Source: Styela clava (Eukaryota; Chordata; Ascidiacea; Stolidobranchia; Styelidae). From it: a stretch of 64,000 nt of DNA. The notes under the pieces were generated by a model. It ran no database searches. It had not been told where the DNA came from and worked only from the letters and a program-made list of their open reading frames with translations. The first letter of the stretch is position 1. The number at the start of each line of letters is the position of its first letter. The stretch spans positions 10,965,001-11,029,000 of the forward strand of contig NC_135258.1 in the NCBI RefSeq assembly GCF_964204865.1. Direction: 5' to 3'. A program made the position numbers and the translations under genes. Below, piece by piece: positions 21,564-32,386 of the stretch.

Positions 21564-22671
21564 AATACATCACTATCAGTTTTAGATATTATTTCATTTT
21601 CTCTAAAATTTGCAGTAGCTACCATAAACTGTCCAATGGTTTTTTTGGAGAAGGAAATGACCCTGATAGTTTCGTTTTCTGTTTCAGATGTCCAGTAACA
21701 TTCTTAATGAATTTAATTATTCTAAAGTACGAATTTGTAGAAAATAAACCATTCATTACAAAGTACCGTAATGTGCTGATTTGAAATACCATAAAGCTGT
21801 CATAAACCTTTTAAAGAATCGAGTCGTGCATATTTCAATGTTTTGGTTTAATTAGAATTTTATTGAATTTGTGTCCAATTTCACATGATTTCCTCTTTTT
21901 ATATGAGATATGACATCAGTGTATATGAGAAATTATCTAATGTAGGCAATTTCATATATCATATGCATGATTATTCCCTATATCATTCTATACTTGGTGA
22001 AGTAATAGTTTGACTGGTGGTAGCCAGGTCGCACTCTTTATGCAATGGCATTTTTGTGTCCACAATACTTTGGATGATTATGGTTTGTGTGGTAACATAT
22101 AACTGCCTTTTTATTAGTGTTATTAAAGATATTTGACTAAAAAGCAGATATTCTGATGTACATGGTAAAAAATGAAGTGATTTTTTGTTCCCATGGCTCT
22201 CTTGGCTCTATATGGTATAATTTATAAGCAAAAACTATGGTTAGAAGAAGTGATTTACATCTAAAAGGATTTTCATTTTCTGAATCTAAGTTTTGACAGT
22301 GCATTACTTCATTTCCATGAGATTGTTTCAAATTCACACCCAATATGGCAATATCTAAATAGAAATTATTCATGTGCTAGGCGTATACTGCTTTCTAACT
22401 GTTTGTGCCTTTTTTTGTTTGTTAAATTCATCAAGTAGTTGTGTGTACCACTGACTAATTTAATTGCCGAAATGTAATGCTTATTAATCTCCCTTCGTTA
22501 TAGATAGTTGAAAAAAGTCAATGTTGTGTTTCTATGCTTGTTGTTGTGTTTCTAACCACATAGTCATTTCAATAAAAGGTCTGCAGTGATTTTGATGCTT
22601 CACAGCTTTAATGTTCCAATCATCCTTTCTAGATAATGTGATTTATATTTTTTTGTTTTTCATCTTCACAG
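21564..22671 (+). other. Cyclin H 3' UTR and DDX23 upstream region
   Basis: About 1.1 kb of AT-rich sequence without a gene. AATAAA at 21743-21748 probably ends the cyclin H transcript. A strong T-rich tract ending CATCTTCACAG at 22671 is a splice acceptor just before DDX23. Confidence 0.5.
22661..22671 (+). promoter_or_regulatory. Splice acceptor 9 nt before the DDX23 ATG
   Basis: CATCTTCACAG follows TTTTTTTGTTTTT and leaves a 9-nt leader. It is either the end of a 5' UTR intron or a spliced-leader acceptor. Confidence 0.5.
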
Positions 22672-22680
22672 AGCATAAAT

Positions 22681-24996
22681 ATGGGTAGATCCAGATCTCG
22701 TTCCAGAGAAAGAGACAAGAAAAAACATCGATCACGATCTAAAAGATCACGCTCAAGAGAACGAAAGCGTTCTCGATCAAGAGAACGTAAGAAACATGAC
22801 AGAAAAAGATCCAGATCTCGATCAAAAGACAGAGATCGAAAATCTCACAAGTATAGTCATTCAGATAATAATAAAACTGATAAAGAATTAAAAGAGGAAA
22901 AGTCACAAGATTCTCAAAATGGAATGGTAGTTGAAGAGGAAGAAGATATTCAAAAGCCAAAGGTTCAACCTCTCAGTCTTGAGGAAATGCTTGCCAAAAA
23001 GAAGGCGGAGGAAGATGCTGCTGCCAAGCCAAAATTCACTACCAAAGAGGACCGTGCTGCAGCAGCAATCGCCCGAAGGCAACAAGAAGTCGAAGAAAAG
23101 CGAAAACAAATGGATGAGATGCGTAAAAAGCAGAGGGAGATATTTAGCGAAGGGAGAAAAATGCTTGAGGATCCATATGATCGAGAACGTAGAGAGCGCA
23201 AAGAACGAAGAGCCAAAGATGATGACGATGAACTAGACAAGAAACGTATCGATAAAGACGCAGAGAAAGAATTGTCATCAATCAAAGATCGATACCTGGG
23301 TATTGTAAAAAAGAAAAAACGCGTCCGACGTCTCAACGACAGAAAATTCGTGTTTGATTGGGACGCTGGTGATGACACTTCTGTTGACTTCAATCCAATT
23401 TATAAAGAAAAACACGAAGTTCATTTGTTTGGCCGTGGATTTATTGCAGGCATTGACGTTAAAGTCCAAAAGAAGTCACAATCACAATTTTATGGAGAAC
23501 TTATGGAGAATCGTAGAACACAACAAGAAAAAGATTTAGAAAAGAAAAGGATGGTAAATGCTTTGAAAAAGGAGAAGAAACGATTGTGGGATGATAGACA
23601 TTGGACAAAGAAATCTTTAGAGGAAATGCAAGAAAGAGACTGGAGAATCTTCCGTGAGGATTACAGTATAGCTACTAAGGGTGGAAACATTCCACCACCT
23701 TTACGATCTTGGAAAGAATGTAAGGATATTCCAGACGAACTTCTAGCAATCATTGATGGACTTGGTTACAAGGATCCAACTCCGATTCAACGACAAGCTA
23801 TTCCCATCGGCCTGTTGAACCGTGACATTATCGGCGTTGCAGAGACTGGTTCTGGTAAAACAGCGGCATTTTTAATCCCCCTCTTGATATGGATAACATC
23901 ACTGCCTAAAATAGAGAGATTAGAAGATGCAGATAAAGGACCATATGCAATTATTTTAGCTCCGACTCGTGAACTGGCACAACAAATCGAAGAGGAAACC
24001 ATAAAATTTGGTAAAGAACTTGGAATGCGTACTGTTGCAGTCATTGGAGGTTTATCAAGGGAGGACCAAGGTTTTAAATTGCGCATGGGATGTGAAATTG
24101 TTATTGCAACACCAGGTCGTCTTATTGACGTCTTGGAAAACCGCTATCTGGTATTGAGCCAATGCACATACGTTGTTCTTGACGAGGCTGATAGGATGAT
24201 TGACATGGGTTTTGAACCTGATGTGAAGAAAATTCTTGATCATATGCCAGTGACAAATCAAAAGCCTGATTCAGAGCAGTTGGATGATGATTTACTAATG
24301 CGAAGCAATTTTCTATCAAAGCATAAGTTTAGACAGACTGTCATGTTCACTGCAACTATGCCTCCTATTGTTGAAAGGTTAGCTAAAACTTATTTGCGAC
24401 GCCCAGCGATTGTGAATATTGGAGTAGCTGGAAAACCAATAGAAAAAGTAAAACAAATTGTTCATTTGTTAAAGGAGAATGCAAAAAGGAGAAAGCTGTT
24501 GGAAATTTTGGGAGCAGGTATCACACCACCTATTATTATATTCGTAAATCAGAAAAAAGGTTGCGACGTCTTGGCAAGATCATTGGAAAAAATGGGATAC
24601 AATGCTACTACACTTCATGGGGGTAAAGGTCAGGAACAACGTGAATTCGCTTTGAGTGGATTAAAAGAAGGAAGTAAAGATATCCTTGTTGCCACAAATG
24701 TGGCTGGACGTGGTATCGACATTCCTGATGTTTCTTTGGTTATTAATTTTGATATGGCAAGGTCGATTGAAGATTATACTCATCGTATTGGACGTACAGG
24801 GAGAATGGGAAAGACTGGAACAGCTATAACATTTATTACTCAAGAAGACTCGGCAGTTTTTTATGACCTGAAACAAGCATTGCTTGAGAGTCCGGTCTCT
24901 ACTTGCCCATCTGAACTTGAAAGACATCCTGAAGCCCAACATAAACCTGGGACTATACTCACTAAAAAGCGAAGGGAAGAAACTATTTTTGCTTAG
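22681..24996 (+). CDS. DDX23: DEAD-box RNA helicase DDX23 / PRP28
   Basis: Intronless ORF of 771 aa (human 820). An RS domain covers residues 1-50, with dense Arg-Ser pairs, followed by a charged helical region to about 330. Helicase motifs in order: Q motif near 362 ([14 protein letters not shown]), Walker A AETGSGKT (386-393), [43 protein letters not shown] near 499, TAT in place of SAT near 557, [15 protein letters not shown] and HRIGRTGR near 700. The [12 protein letters not shown] and [13 protein letters not shown] blocks before the helicase core are PRP28-specific. It unwinds the U1-5' splice site duplex so that U6 can replace U1 in the pre-B spliceosome. It is the last of three intronless genes in a row. 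Confidence 0.97.
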   Translation: MGRSRSRSRERDKKKHRSRSKRSRSRERKRSRSRERKKHDRKRSRSRSKDRDRKSHKYSHSDNNKTDKELKEEKSQDSQNGMVVEEEEDIQKPKVQPLSLEEMLAKKKAEEDAAAKPKFTTKEDRAAAAIARRQQEVEEKRKQMDEMRKKQREIFSEGRKMLEDPYDRERRERKERRAKDDDDELDKKRIDKDAEKELSSIKDRYLGIVKKKKRVRRLNDRKFVFDWDAGDDTSVDFNPIYKEKHEVHLFGRGFIAGIDVKVQKKSQSQFYGELMENRRTQQEKDLEKKRMVNALKKEKKRLWDDRHWTKKSLEEMQERDWRIFREDYSIATKGGNIPPPLRSWKECKDIPDELLAIIDGLGYKDPTPIQRQAIPIGLLNRDIIGVAETGSGKTAAFLIPLLIWITSLPKIERLEDADKGPYAIILAPTRELAQQIEEETIKFGKELGMRTVAVIGGLSREDQGFKLRMGCEIVIATPGRLIDVLENRYLVLSQCTYVVLDEADRMIDMGFEPDVKKILDHMPVTNQKPDSEQLDDDLLMRSNFLSKHKFRQTVMFTATMPPIVERLAKTYLRRPAIVNIGVAGKPIEKVKQIVHLLKENAKRRKLLEILGAGITPPIIIFVNQKKGCDVLARSLEKMGYNATTLHGGKGQEQREFALSGLKEGSKDILVATNVAGRGIDIPDVSLVINFDMARSIEDYTHRIGRTGRMGKTGTAITFITQEDSAVFYDLKQALLESPVSTCPSELERHPEAQHKPGTILTKKRREETIFA

Positions 24997-26840
24997 AAAT
25001 CTTAATATCATTTCTTTTTCAACTTTGCTGACCTGATTGCATTTCGCAGCCAATTACTCATTAACATCAAAATTTGTTTCAAGATCTGTATGGAGTCGAA
25101 TGGATTTTCACCTCCAGATATAAAACAATTTGTCTTGATGTCAAAATGATATGTCTACAAAAGCTTGTTTCATGTTTTTGTTTTATTTTAGTCTAATTAT
25201 GGCACCCTTTACTTGATGTTCCATGAAGCATAGTGCCTTCATTCAGTACTGTTACATACAGTTAGTTCATAGCCGATTGCCTTCATGCATAAATTTTTTT
25301 ATGTGGATATTAGTGAAGTTGGATTTTACTTGTATACCTCAAGGCTGCTATCAGAATATCTTGAGTTCAACAATCGTTATTCTGACCATTTTTGACTACT
25401 TTATTGATATTTTATTATCATTGAGTTCTATTTGTTTGGGTAGCTATGTTTAGGTCTAACTGGTAATGAGCAACTTTGACGTCCAAAATTTCTGCAAATA
25501 AACTTTAAAGCCTGGCATTATTCGTTTTTTTTCATTCAGGCAGGCTAACACGTGGTCGGTTTTATTGTGAATCATTAGACAATTAACGTTTAATGCAATT
25601 TTGCCAAACTGGACTCAAAATAGAGGGCCTATATCATGTGATGTCTAGATCTAGGGTCTGTCTGGTAGTGAGGGGCGATCAGGACTTTTTTTGCCCTGAA
25701 AAAAAAACACCAGAAAGAAACTTTGCTAAAATGTAAAACAAGCCTAGTAACACAGTAAGGTTTTCACTGAAATCACAACTTTACTATCATCTTGAATATA
25801 ATCAATAAAGTCCATTGTAATTTCTAGTGAAAAATGGGCTAATCGGCTGCCACTAACCTCTGCACAACACACAATATCAACTCCATTGTTACCTACAAAT
25901 TTTATTGATTAGAAAATAAAGCAAACATTTGGTCATGTGTAAATGCATATGTTATGGATATTATTGTTAAGGCAAGATAATACAAATTACAAAATATTAT
26001 GGCTAAGGTCAATTGTAACAGTGCAAGATTAAACGGTTAGGAGCTTGTATATCAATACACAGGGTGGCCCTTAAAAACAGAACCTATCGATTTATTAAAA
26101 TGAAGAAAATTTATTTAATGCTCGGAACTTTTCCTTGTGTATGATTCGCTCTAGAATATGCTCCAAACCATCTTGGTTCTGTTTTGTAATTCTTATAATA
26201 ATATAAACTAATGGCTTTCACCCTATAAAATATTACTTGCTCATGGGCTAACGCCATTTAGCAACACTCTGATAGTGAATCTAATTAAACTACTATAATA
26301 TTATTTAAAAAAAAGACATATTACAAACATAAAAATGGGAGTGAACTTTTGAATGAAGAATTGAAGGAAGGCTATCATGGCTAATTACAGAACAGTGTAA
26401 ATTTGAAGAAATTGTACTGAAAAATATAGAATAGTAAAAAATTGATATGAATAGAGCACCCAAGGTGGATTTGCATACACAGTTGAAAGGCACTAATACA
26501 ATTTGTGCAAAATATAAAGTTGAATGAAAATAAGCACCTCAGAACTGCTATTTTTAGAGTCCAGGTTGAAGAAAATTTTGACTCTTAGAAAACCAGATAT
26601 TTAAATATAAAAACTTTTTTATACAATCCTTCTGGGAATGTCTGACAACAGTGCTTAGCCCAAATTTTTTTTTTTTATTAATTTTAAATGTTGGACTCCA
26701 GTACTACCATCAGTCTGAATTTCTAACTCCAAACTTGCTTCTTTGCCCCCAAGTTTGAGTTTGAATGTAAAGCTCCAATAAAAATAGAAACTTGCTAAAT
26801 TATGACTCCATAGGCCATGTTTTTATGGCAACAAATGAAG
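24997..26840. other. Region between convergent DDX23 and WD-type genes
   Basis: Likely DDX23 3' UTR to an AATAAA at 25497-25502, then AT-rich sequence without an ORF of note. CAGGGTGGCCCTTAAAAAC at about 26060 could be a transposon end, but no partner was found. Confidence 0.4.
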
Positions 26841-27018
26841 CAGGGGCGGAGAGGGAATTGCGGGTCGGACACCCCCTTCCTCTTCCATATCATTCATTTT
26901 TTGTAGCTTGAAACGCTTTTTAGACCCTTAGTTGAGGCTCTTGGAAACCCATGTTTTCTGGCCTTGGTAATTGGAAATTTCAGAACCCCCCCTTCGAAAA
27001 TTTCTCGCTATGCCCCTG
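26841..27018. mobile_element. Short hAT-type MITE, 178 bp
   Basis: It starts CAGGGGCGGAGAGGG and ends with the complement of CAGGGGCATAGCGAG. The flanks are AAATGAAG and GAATGAAG, an 8-bp target duplication with one mismatch. Confidence 0.8.
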
Positions 27019-27104
27019 GAATGAAGTGTATCAACTATCAATATATATATATATACAATATAAACGTAAGGAAGCAAATCTATACAAGAAAATCTTATAT
27101 TGTG

Positions 27105-30100
27105 TCAGTCAGTGAAAAACTGCTGCATGTTCTCCCAATCTTTAGCCCATACTTTCACTCTCTGTTCATTTGTCATTAGTTGAGAGCTTGCGATAGCAAC
27201 TGCGTTATCCACAATCGAATTTAGAGTCATTTGCACGTACAGTTCGATGGGCATGTCCCGTTTTGAATGAGACTGATGATGAACACACTGTTCTGCACTT
27301 GTTTCATCTTCCTCTACGAATGAGGCATCAAGAGATGATGTCAGTTGGTTTCTCAATATATATAAATTTTGTCGAAACTCTGGGGACGATTCATTAACGA
27401 CAGTAAACATTCCAGTAATTGCCTCACTCTTCTTTTGTTCTGGCTGCATTTGTAATAAAACATATGTTCGATTACCTTCCGGACACAATGTGGCCAACAT
27501 CATTTTACCAGTCATTTGCCCTAACTTAGGCGGAAATCGTAATCCACGTTCCGGAGTTCCTCTCTTCGATTTTTTATCAGGAGCGCACCATGCTATTTCA
27601 GAACCTGTAAAGGTAGAAAATGCATGCATTCTGCCTGCAATGTTGCAATAAATATATTCTGTTTTGTTGGATATAAATGTGCGAGTTACAGCGAATGCCA
27701 ACTCCTTATTCACAACGCATTTGTCAAAATCATTCTTATCAAGATCTTGTTTTATCACCATTGACTGCAACATATCTAGTCTGTTCAAATCGAGGTTAAC
27801 CAACGTCACATGTGCTTTCATATTGGGGGGATGTTTTGCATATAAGAACATAAAATACAACTTGCTTCCATCAGAATTTGAGAGCGTATCGATCAAAGCC
27901 CTGGCTGGATTATGGCTAACAGAATATATCCGCGTTGCATATCGAACCATCAAATTTGTTGATCGCTGCCTGGTTACAATATGGAAAACTTGATCTGCAA
28001 GTGGATCAACAATTTCTCGCTGTGTGGGACTGTATGTTTTTGTAATAAACTTGTCTTGCTTTTTCTTTTTTCCTTCTTCATTATATTCTTGATCATCACT
28101 ATGCCATGGCTGTCGGGATTGAAGTTGTAAAGTTCTGAGTTCATTCATGACTTGATTCCGCTCCTTTTCAACGACTTGTTTTCCTTTCCTCTTTTTTCCT
28201 TTCGTGTTCTTTTTCAAAGTAATTTCATCCTCGAATATGACTTTTTCTGGTAATTTAGGTACCATGACGGCTTCTGTACCAGTAATACGCAGTTTCCTGT
28301 ATGGTATAAACCAGTTAAAACCACTCAATTGTTCTTTATTGTGTCTCCAAACACAGATGTTCATTTTCTGGTCAAAAGTAATCATATCACCATCATTCTT
28401 TATAAAATGAATCATATTGATTGGATGTCGATGAGATCGAAAAAGCTCGACTTCGATACTCTTTGTGATTTTATTACCTTTCGACAATGAATCCTGTCCA
28501 ATTATGAAAGGTGAATTTGTTTCAGTAGGATGCTAATTCAAAAGTACCTTGAATCTTGATGATGTGACATGAGATAGGTCACACTTCAAAATGTCTCCAC
28601 TTGCAAAACCTACGATTACGAAATTTTGTGCTCCCGATACATTCATAAACGGGGAGAATTTCGCTACCACTGGGGTTGAAAACGAGGCTGGAGTGATAGA
28701 AGATGCAAGTGGTCCCTCTTTAATCATAAAATCTTGTTTTAAACCTTCTAATATGCATATTGCCGTTAGTTGCTGGCAGTTATAGCCATTTGTTTTGTCT
28801 TCAGGTATTCCAAGGTGTCGTATATCTGATGCAGAAGAGGGTGATAGATATGAAACTGACCAAACAATCAAACACAGCGTCTCACTCAATGTTAATATCT
28901 TTGTTCTATCAATTGTCCAGCTGATATGAGAAATCCTTTCAGGAGATTTACCTACAAATGACACACAACGGATAGGTCGAAATGGCTCCCAAGTGATGTC
29001 ATACACAAGAATATCACCTCTGTATGTTCCGAGAGCAACATAACGATTGTCATAGGACATACTCAAACAGCTTATTCCATATATTTTTTTGTAAGATAAA
29101 GAAAACGGCATAGGTGCTAAATCAACTGATTGTGATTCCCAATATGAAAACTCTGCACTGACATATTCATCCCAAATCTCTCCCGTAAAAACTGACCCAG
29201 TCAGAGGTGTCTGTTCATAAGAGAGCATTGTTACATCACCATCATTTTCTTCAACTTGTTCCACTTGCTCAGGTTGCTCTGTGACAATAGTCTTTGAGGG
29301 TATAGAAGTAGATTTGGCCCCTTGGGTGTGAGCCCAGAGATTTTTTCTTGTTTTCAGTCTTCTAGTCATTATTTCAACCCACATTTTATCCACCATCTGT
29401 GAGATGGAACTGTTTGAATCTTTTGGAGGTTTTCCATTCACTGCAGTATATGTTGAATTGATGACTAAATCGCACGCCGACACATTCACCATTTTTAAAA
29501 GGAATATGATTTCTTCAGCAGTTTTACGAATCATCACAGATGACACTTCGTCAAAAATTTCGTTAATAATATTCAAAATAGCATCATGTTTGATACCTTC
29601 TGACATTAAAAGCTCCCATTGTTCATTATCTGTTTTTAATAATTTTTCAAGCATTGTTTCACCCATGTTATCTTCTGAAAAAACACAAAGATCAAGGGTT
29701 CTTTGGATTATATCTTGTACAATGTTGGTAACAATATTTACTTGTTCTTCTTGCCAAGGTTTGAAGCTATAATCAATCGCTGCTGGTTTCTGAAATGATT
29801 TTACCTTTTTCACTTCTGAGCGTTGTTTTTGTTTTAAATGTCTTATATTCTTTTCCATTACCCCAATGTTTTGCTTCACTTCATTTACTAAGTAATTCAA
29901 ATTTTCTTCACTACTGTCGCTGTGAATATCTTTATCAAGTTCTTTTTCTTTGAGTTTAAGCTTCGCAGCTCGAAGGTTTGATTTTTGTTGTAATAATGCT
30001 TGTTCATTCTCATATCTTTTTTGCCGCATTGCTTCCATTTTTAGTTTTCTCTCCTTTAGTAATTTGTGAAAAAATAATCTCTGTTGTGCAACATCAGAAA

Positions 30101-30461
30101 GTTTATCTTCGCTCGAACTGCCATAAGGATCAGATACTGCATTTGCGTAATGATCTGCTGCATCTTCTAAAGCTCGTTCACCGTATGTTTTATGAAGTTC
30201 TTGCTCCAAAACGGTGCCCTTCATTAATCCACGAACTTGCTCTCGACTTATTGTTAATCTCTCTCCATAATCTTGATCACTTTGTACTCTGAATGCTTCG
30301 TACTCACGACCTGAATCTGGTGAATATGATTTCGGTGAAAAACTCACATGTTCTTTTCTTTGCATGAGCTTCATACGTCGTAGTGCAAGAAGTTCATTGA
30401 CCACTCTCTTTTTTCGAGCAATCCGCTCCTGGTACGATGGATCTGGACTCCCACTGGCCAT
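27105..30461 (-). CDS. Coiled-coil/WD-repeat-like protein of 1100 aa, unnamed
   Basis: Two exons, 30461-28548 and 28493-27105, join in phase across a 54-nt intron (GTACTT...GGACAG). Residues 1-30 are basic (SYQERIARKKRVVNELLAL). A long coiled coil covers about 125-225 (LLKERKLKMEAMRQKRYENE). A helical region to about 400 follows, then propeller-like strands from about 450: YGISCLSMSYDNRYVALGTY with GDILVYDITW, and ISHISWTIDRTKILTLSETL. The exon junction continues a repeat (SGDILKCDLSHV, then MITFDQKMNICVWRHN). A Lys-rich insertion (KKNTKGKKRKGK) interrupts the C-terminal half. The build resembles ciliary WD proteins, but I cannot name it. A leader acceptor (TTTAAACAG) lies 10 nt before the ATG. 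Confidence 0.8.
28494..28547 (-). other. 54-nt intron containing an in-frame stop
   Basis: On the minus strand the first exon ends ATTCAAG, followed by GTACTTTTGAATTAG; TAG is in frame. Splicing to GGACAG|GATTCATTG removes 54 nt and restores the frame. A 15-nt GT-AG removal to AATTAG also restores the frame but is shorter than any usual animal intron. Confidence 0.7.
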
Positions 30462-30471
30462 TGGAGTGATT

Positions 30472-31263
30472 CTGTTTAAAAAAGAACATATATTGTAAGA
30501 GAATATATATACTGGTATATATCATGTACCAGATAACATATAAATTGCTACAATAATAGAGCCAATTTGTAAATTTACAGATTAATTAATTCAAAAATCA
30601 TCATTTGATAGAATTGAAGCCATTACTTTTATAATAGCAAGCTGTTTGAATGAAGGACCCTAGATATGTTGATTTGAATGATTAAAATGACAAAAGATAA
30701 ACACACAGGGTGGAAATTCAGGACAGCTGCCAATTCCAAAGAAATTGAGCATGCGAGAATGGGCAATCTAACTTGTAAAATGGAATATTGAGTGGTATAG
30801 TCGGTTTATGACCAATTTTACTATTAACGCTACAAAATCTGTACCAGCAATGCTAACCGAACAATTCCCAAAGCTTCTTGCATAAATGAAAAGAGACAGA
30901 GGATAGGTGGAAGATACGATACTGTAATTATGTGTCAGGTTTCAGCTAATTGTCTCTTTTATTATCTGACAACCTTCTAAAAGAAAGTCCTGCGGCTAGC
31001 GATTTGGATTATTTGTTCTTATTTAGGCTACTGCTGTCGGATTTTATGTTATAACTTTGCTCTTGTGTAATGAATTTTGTCCGGATGTTGTGAAAGACTT
31101 TTAAGAGTGGGTGGTGAATGTTGGATTCTATGATTAAATTTATGATAGTCTACCCTTTTCTCATGTTTTTTGAATAACAATTGGGACATTGAAGTTAATG
31201 GCCGCAAATTGGCTAAACACCTCAATAGGAAAATGCAATAAGGGACAAGCGACAGCAGTGGAA
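30472..31263. other. Divergent upstream region, no gene seen
   Basis: It lies 5' of the WD-type gene (-) and of INTS13 (+). AT-rich, with no motif supported. Confidence 0.4.
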
Positions 31264-31303
31264 AGGATAGGATTTACATATTTATCCCGGGGGAGAGGAA
31301 AGT
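31264..31303 (-). mobile_element. SINE-1 tail fragment
   Basis: AGGATAGGATTTACATATTT then ATCCCGGGGGAGAGGAAAG is the complement of the SINE 3' end. It is about 40 bp long. Confidence 0.7.
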
Positions 31304-31421
31304 AACAAAAGTGATAATTTAAACACAAACATGTAGGCCTTAGCCCAGTAGCCTGTACAGTCGTACTTAATTCACCTATTTTCATGTCTTACATATACTG
31401 ATATCCGAAGAAACGTCCTGT

Positions 31422-31783
31422 CGCGGCGGTGTGGCTCAACAGGCGCGGCGGTGTGGCTCAACGGGCTAAGCGTTAGGAATACGCTCGCCACCGCACCTCT
31501 AATTACTCTGCGTGGGTTCGCAGGTTCGAATCCCATGCAGGGATGGTTATGTGCGAGAGGATTGCTGGACTCCTCGCCGTCGTTGGGTGGTTCACGTAAC
31601 CGCTGGTCGGTTACGGCTTCCTCCACCACCAAGCCCATGCTTCCGAAAACAAACAATACAGTAAAACTAATCCCTACCCGACTTGGAATGGTAACCGGCC
31701 GAGAGGCCGTGGTTCGCCATATGGATAAGCCGTCTTATCGGCTTTCCTCTCCCCTGGGATAAATATGTAAATCCTATCCTATC
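31422..31783 (+). mobile_element. SINE-1, complete tRNA-derived copy
   Basis: The head holds perfect RNA polymerase III boxes: box A TGGCTCAACGG at 31454-31464 and box B GGTTCGAATCC at 31523-31533. The long spacing resembles a class II (Ser/Leu-type) tRNA. The body carries CATGCAGGGATGGTTATGTG, a GGTTACGGCTTCCTCCACC block, TACCCGACTTGGAATGGTAA, and the end GGGATAAATATGTAAATCC. The first 20 bp of the head are repeated at 31431-31463 (CGGCGGTGTGGCTCAAC twice). It is the best reference copy in this window. Confidence 0.92.
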
Positions 31784-32386
31784 AAAATGAACGGAATAAG
31801 AATGAAACAACTCACGATATTCTGATATTGCAGTACTGTGTTGACCACAACTTACCGTGTAGTTGATTTGTACTTTTCAGACTTGTTGACCTTCTTTCAC
31901 CGTCCAGACATTAATGTTCCAGCAAGTCATAATAGGGATATTGGATCAGTATTCCAAATAACAGATATAATAGAGACTGAAGCGCGGAAGAAACGTTAGC
32001 GAATTGTTATGCAAAAATCACCGACATTTGGGGAAATCCCCGTGTTGTCTGAGTTTTAATAATGACACATCAAAGAGCAACTGTTACATTTTTTGCTGCA
32101 AAAACACATTTAACACATTTGTGAGCGTTTAAAAAAAAAAAAAAACACTGGATGATTGTTAACATTGCATATGAGAAAGTGCATATATATACAGTTCTAA
32201 AATGAAATAGTTAATGTACTGTTATTTAATCACGGTCTATCTCTGAATTGTTTGACTGCTGCACGATGTCGCTCTTTTCTCGTAATTGTTCTCTCAGCTT
32301 ACTTGCCAATTTTTGCTCACGCAGGAAGTAAATGATGATTTTTTATTAAATTTGTTCTTTCAAATAACCAAGGAACCTATTTCAGA
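31784..32386. other. INTS13 upstream region
   Basis: No gene. The T-rich tract and AG at 32385 (CTATTTCAG) leave a single leader base before the INTS13 ATG. Confidence 0.45.

Noticed and set aside
22965-23393. 142-codon minus-strand ORF rich in Ser/Arg
   Set aside because: Antisense shadow of the DDX23 RS and Lys/Glu-rich region.
28533-28547. 15-nt GT-AG intron in the WD-type gene
   Set aside because: It restores the frame but is far shorter than known animal introns; the 54-nt alternative fits equally and is plausible.
31372-31762. ORFs of about 100 codons on both strands, and a possible true tRNA gene
   Set aside because: The sequence is a SINE: the tRNA-like boxes are followed by the SINE body, which is shared with several other copies, and the anticodon arm is abnormal.
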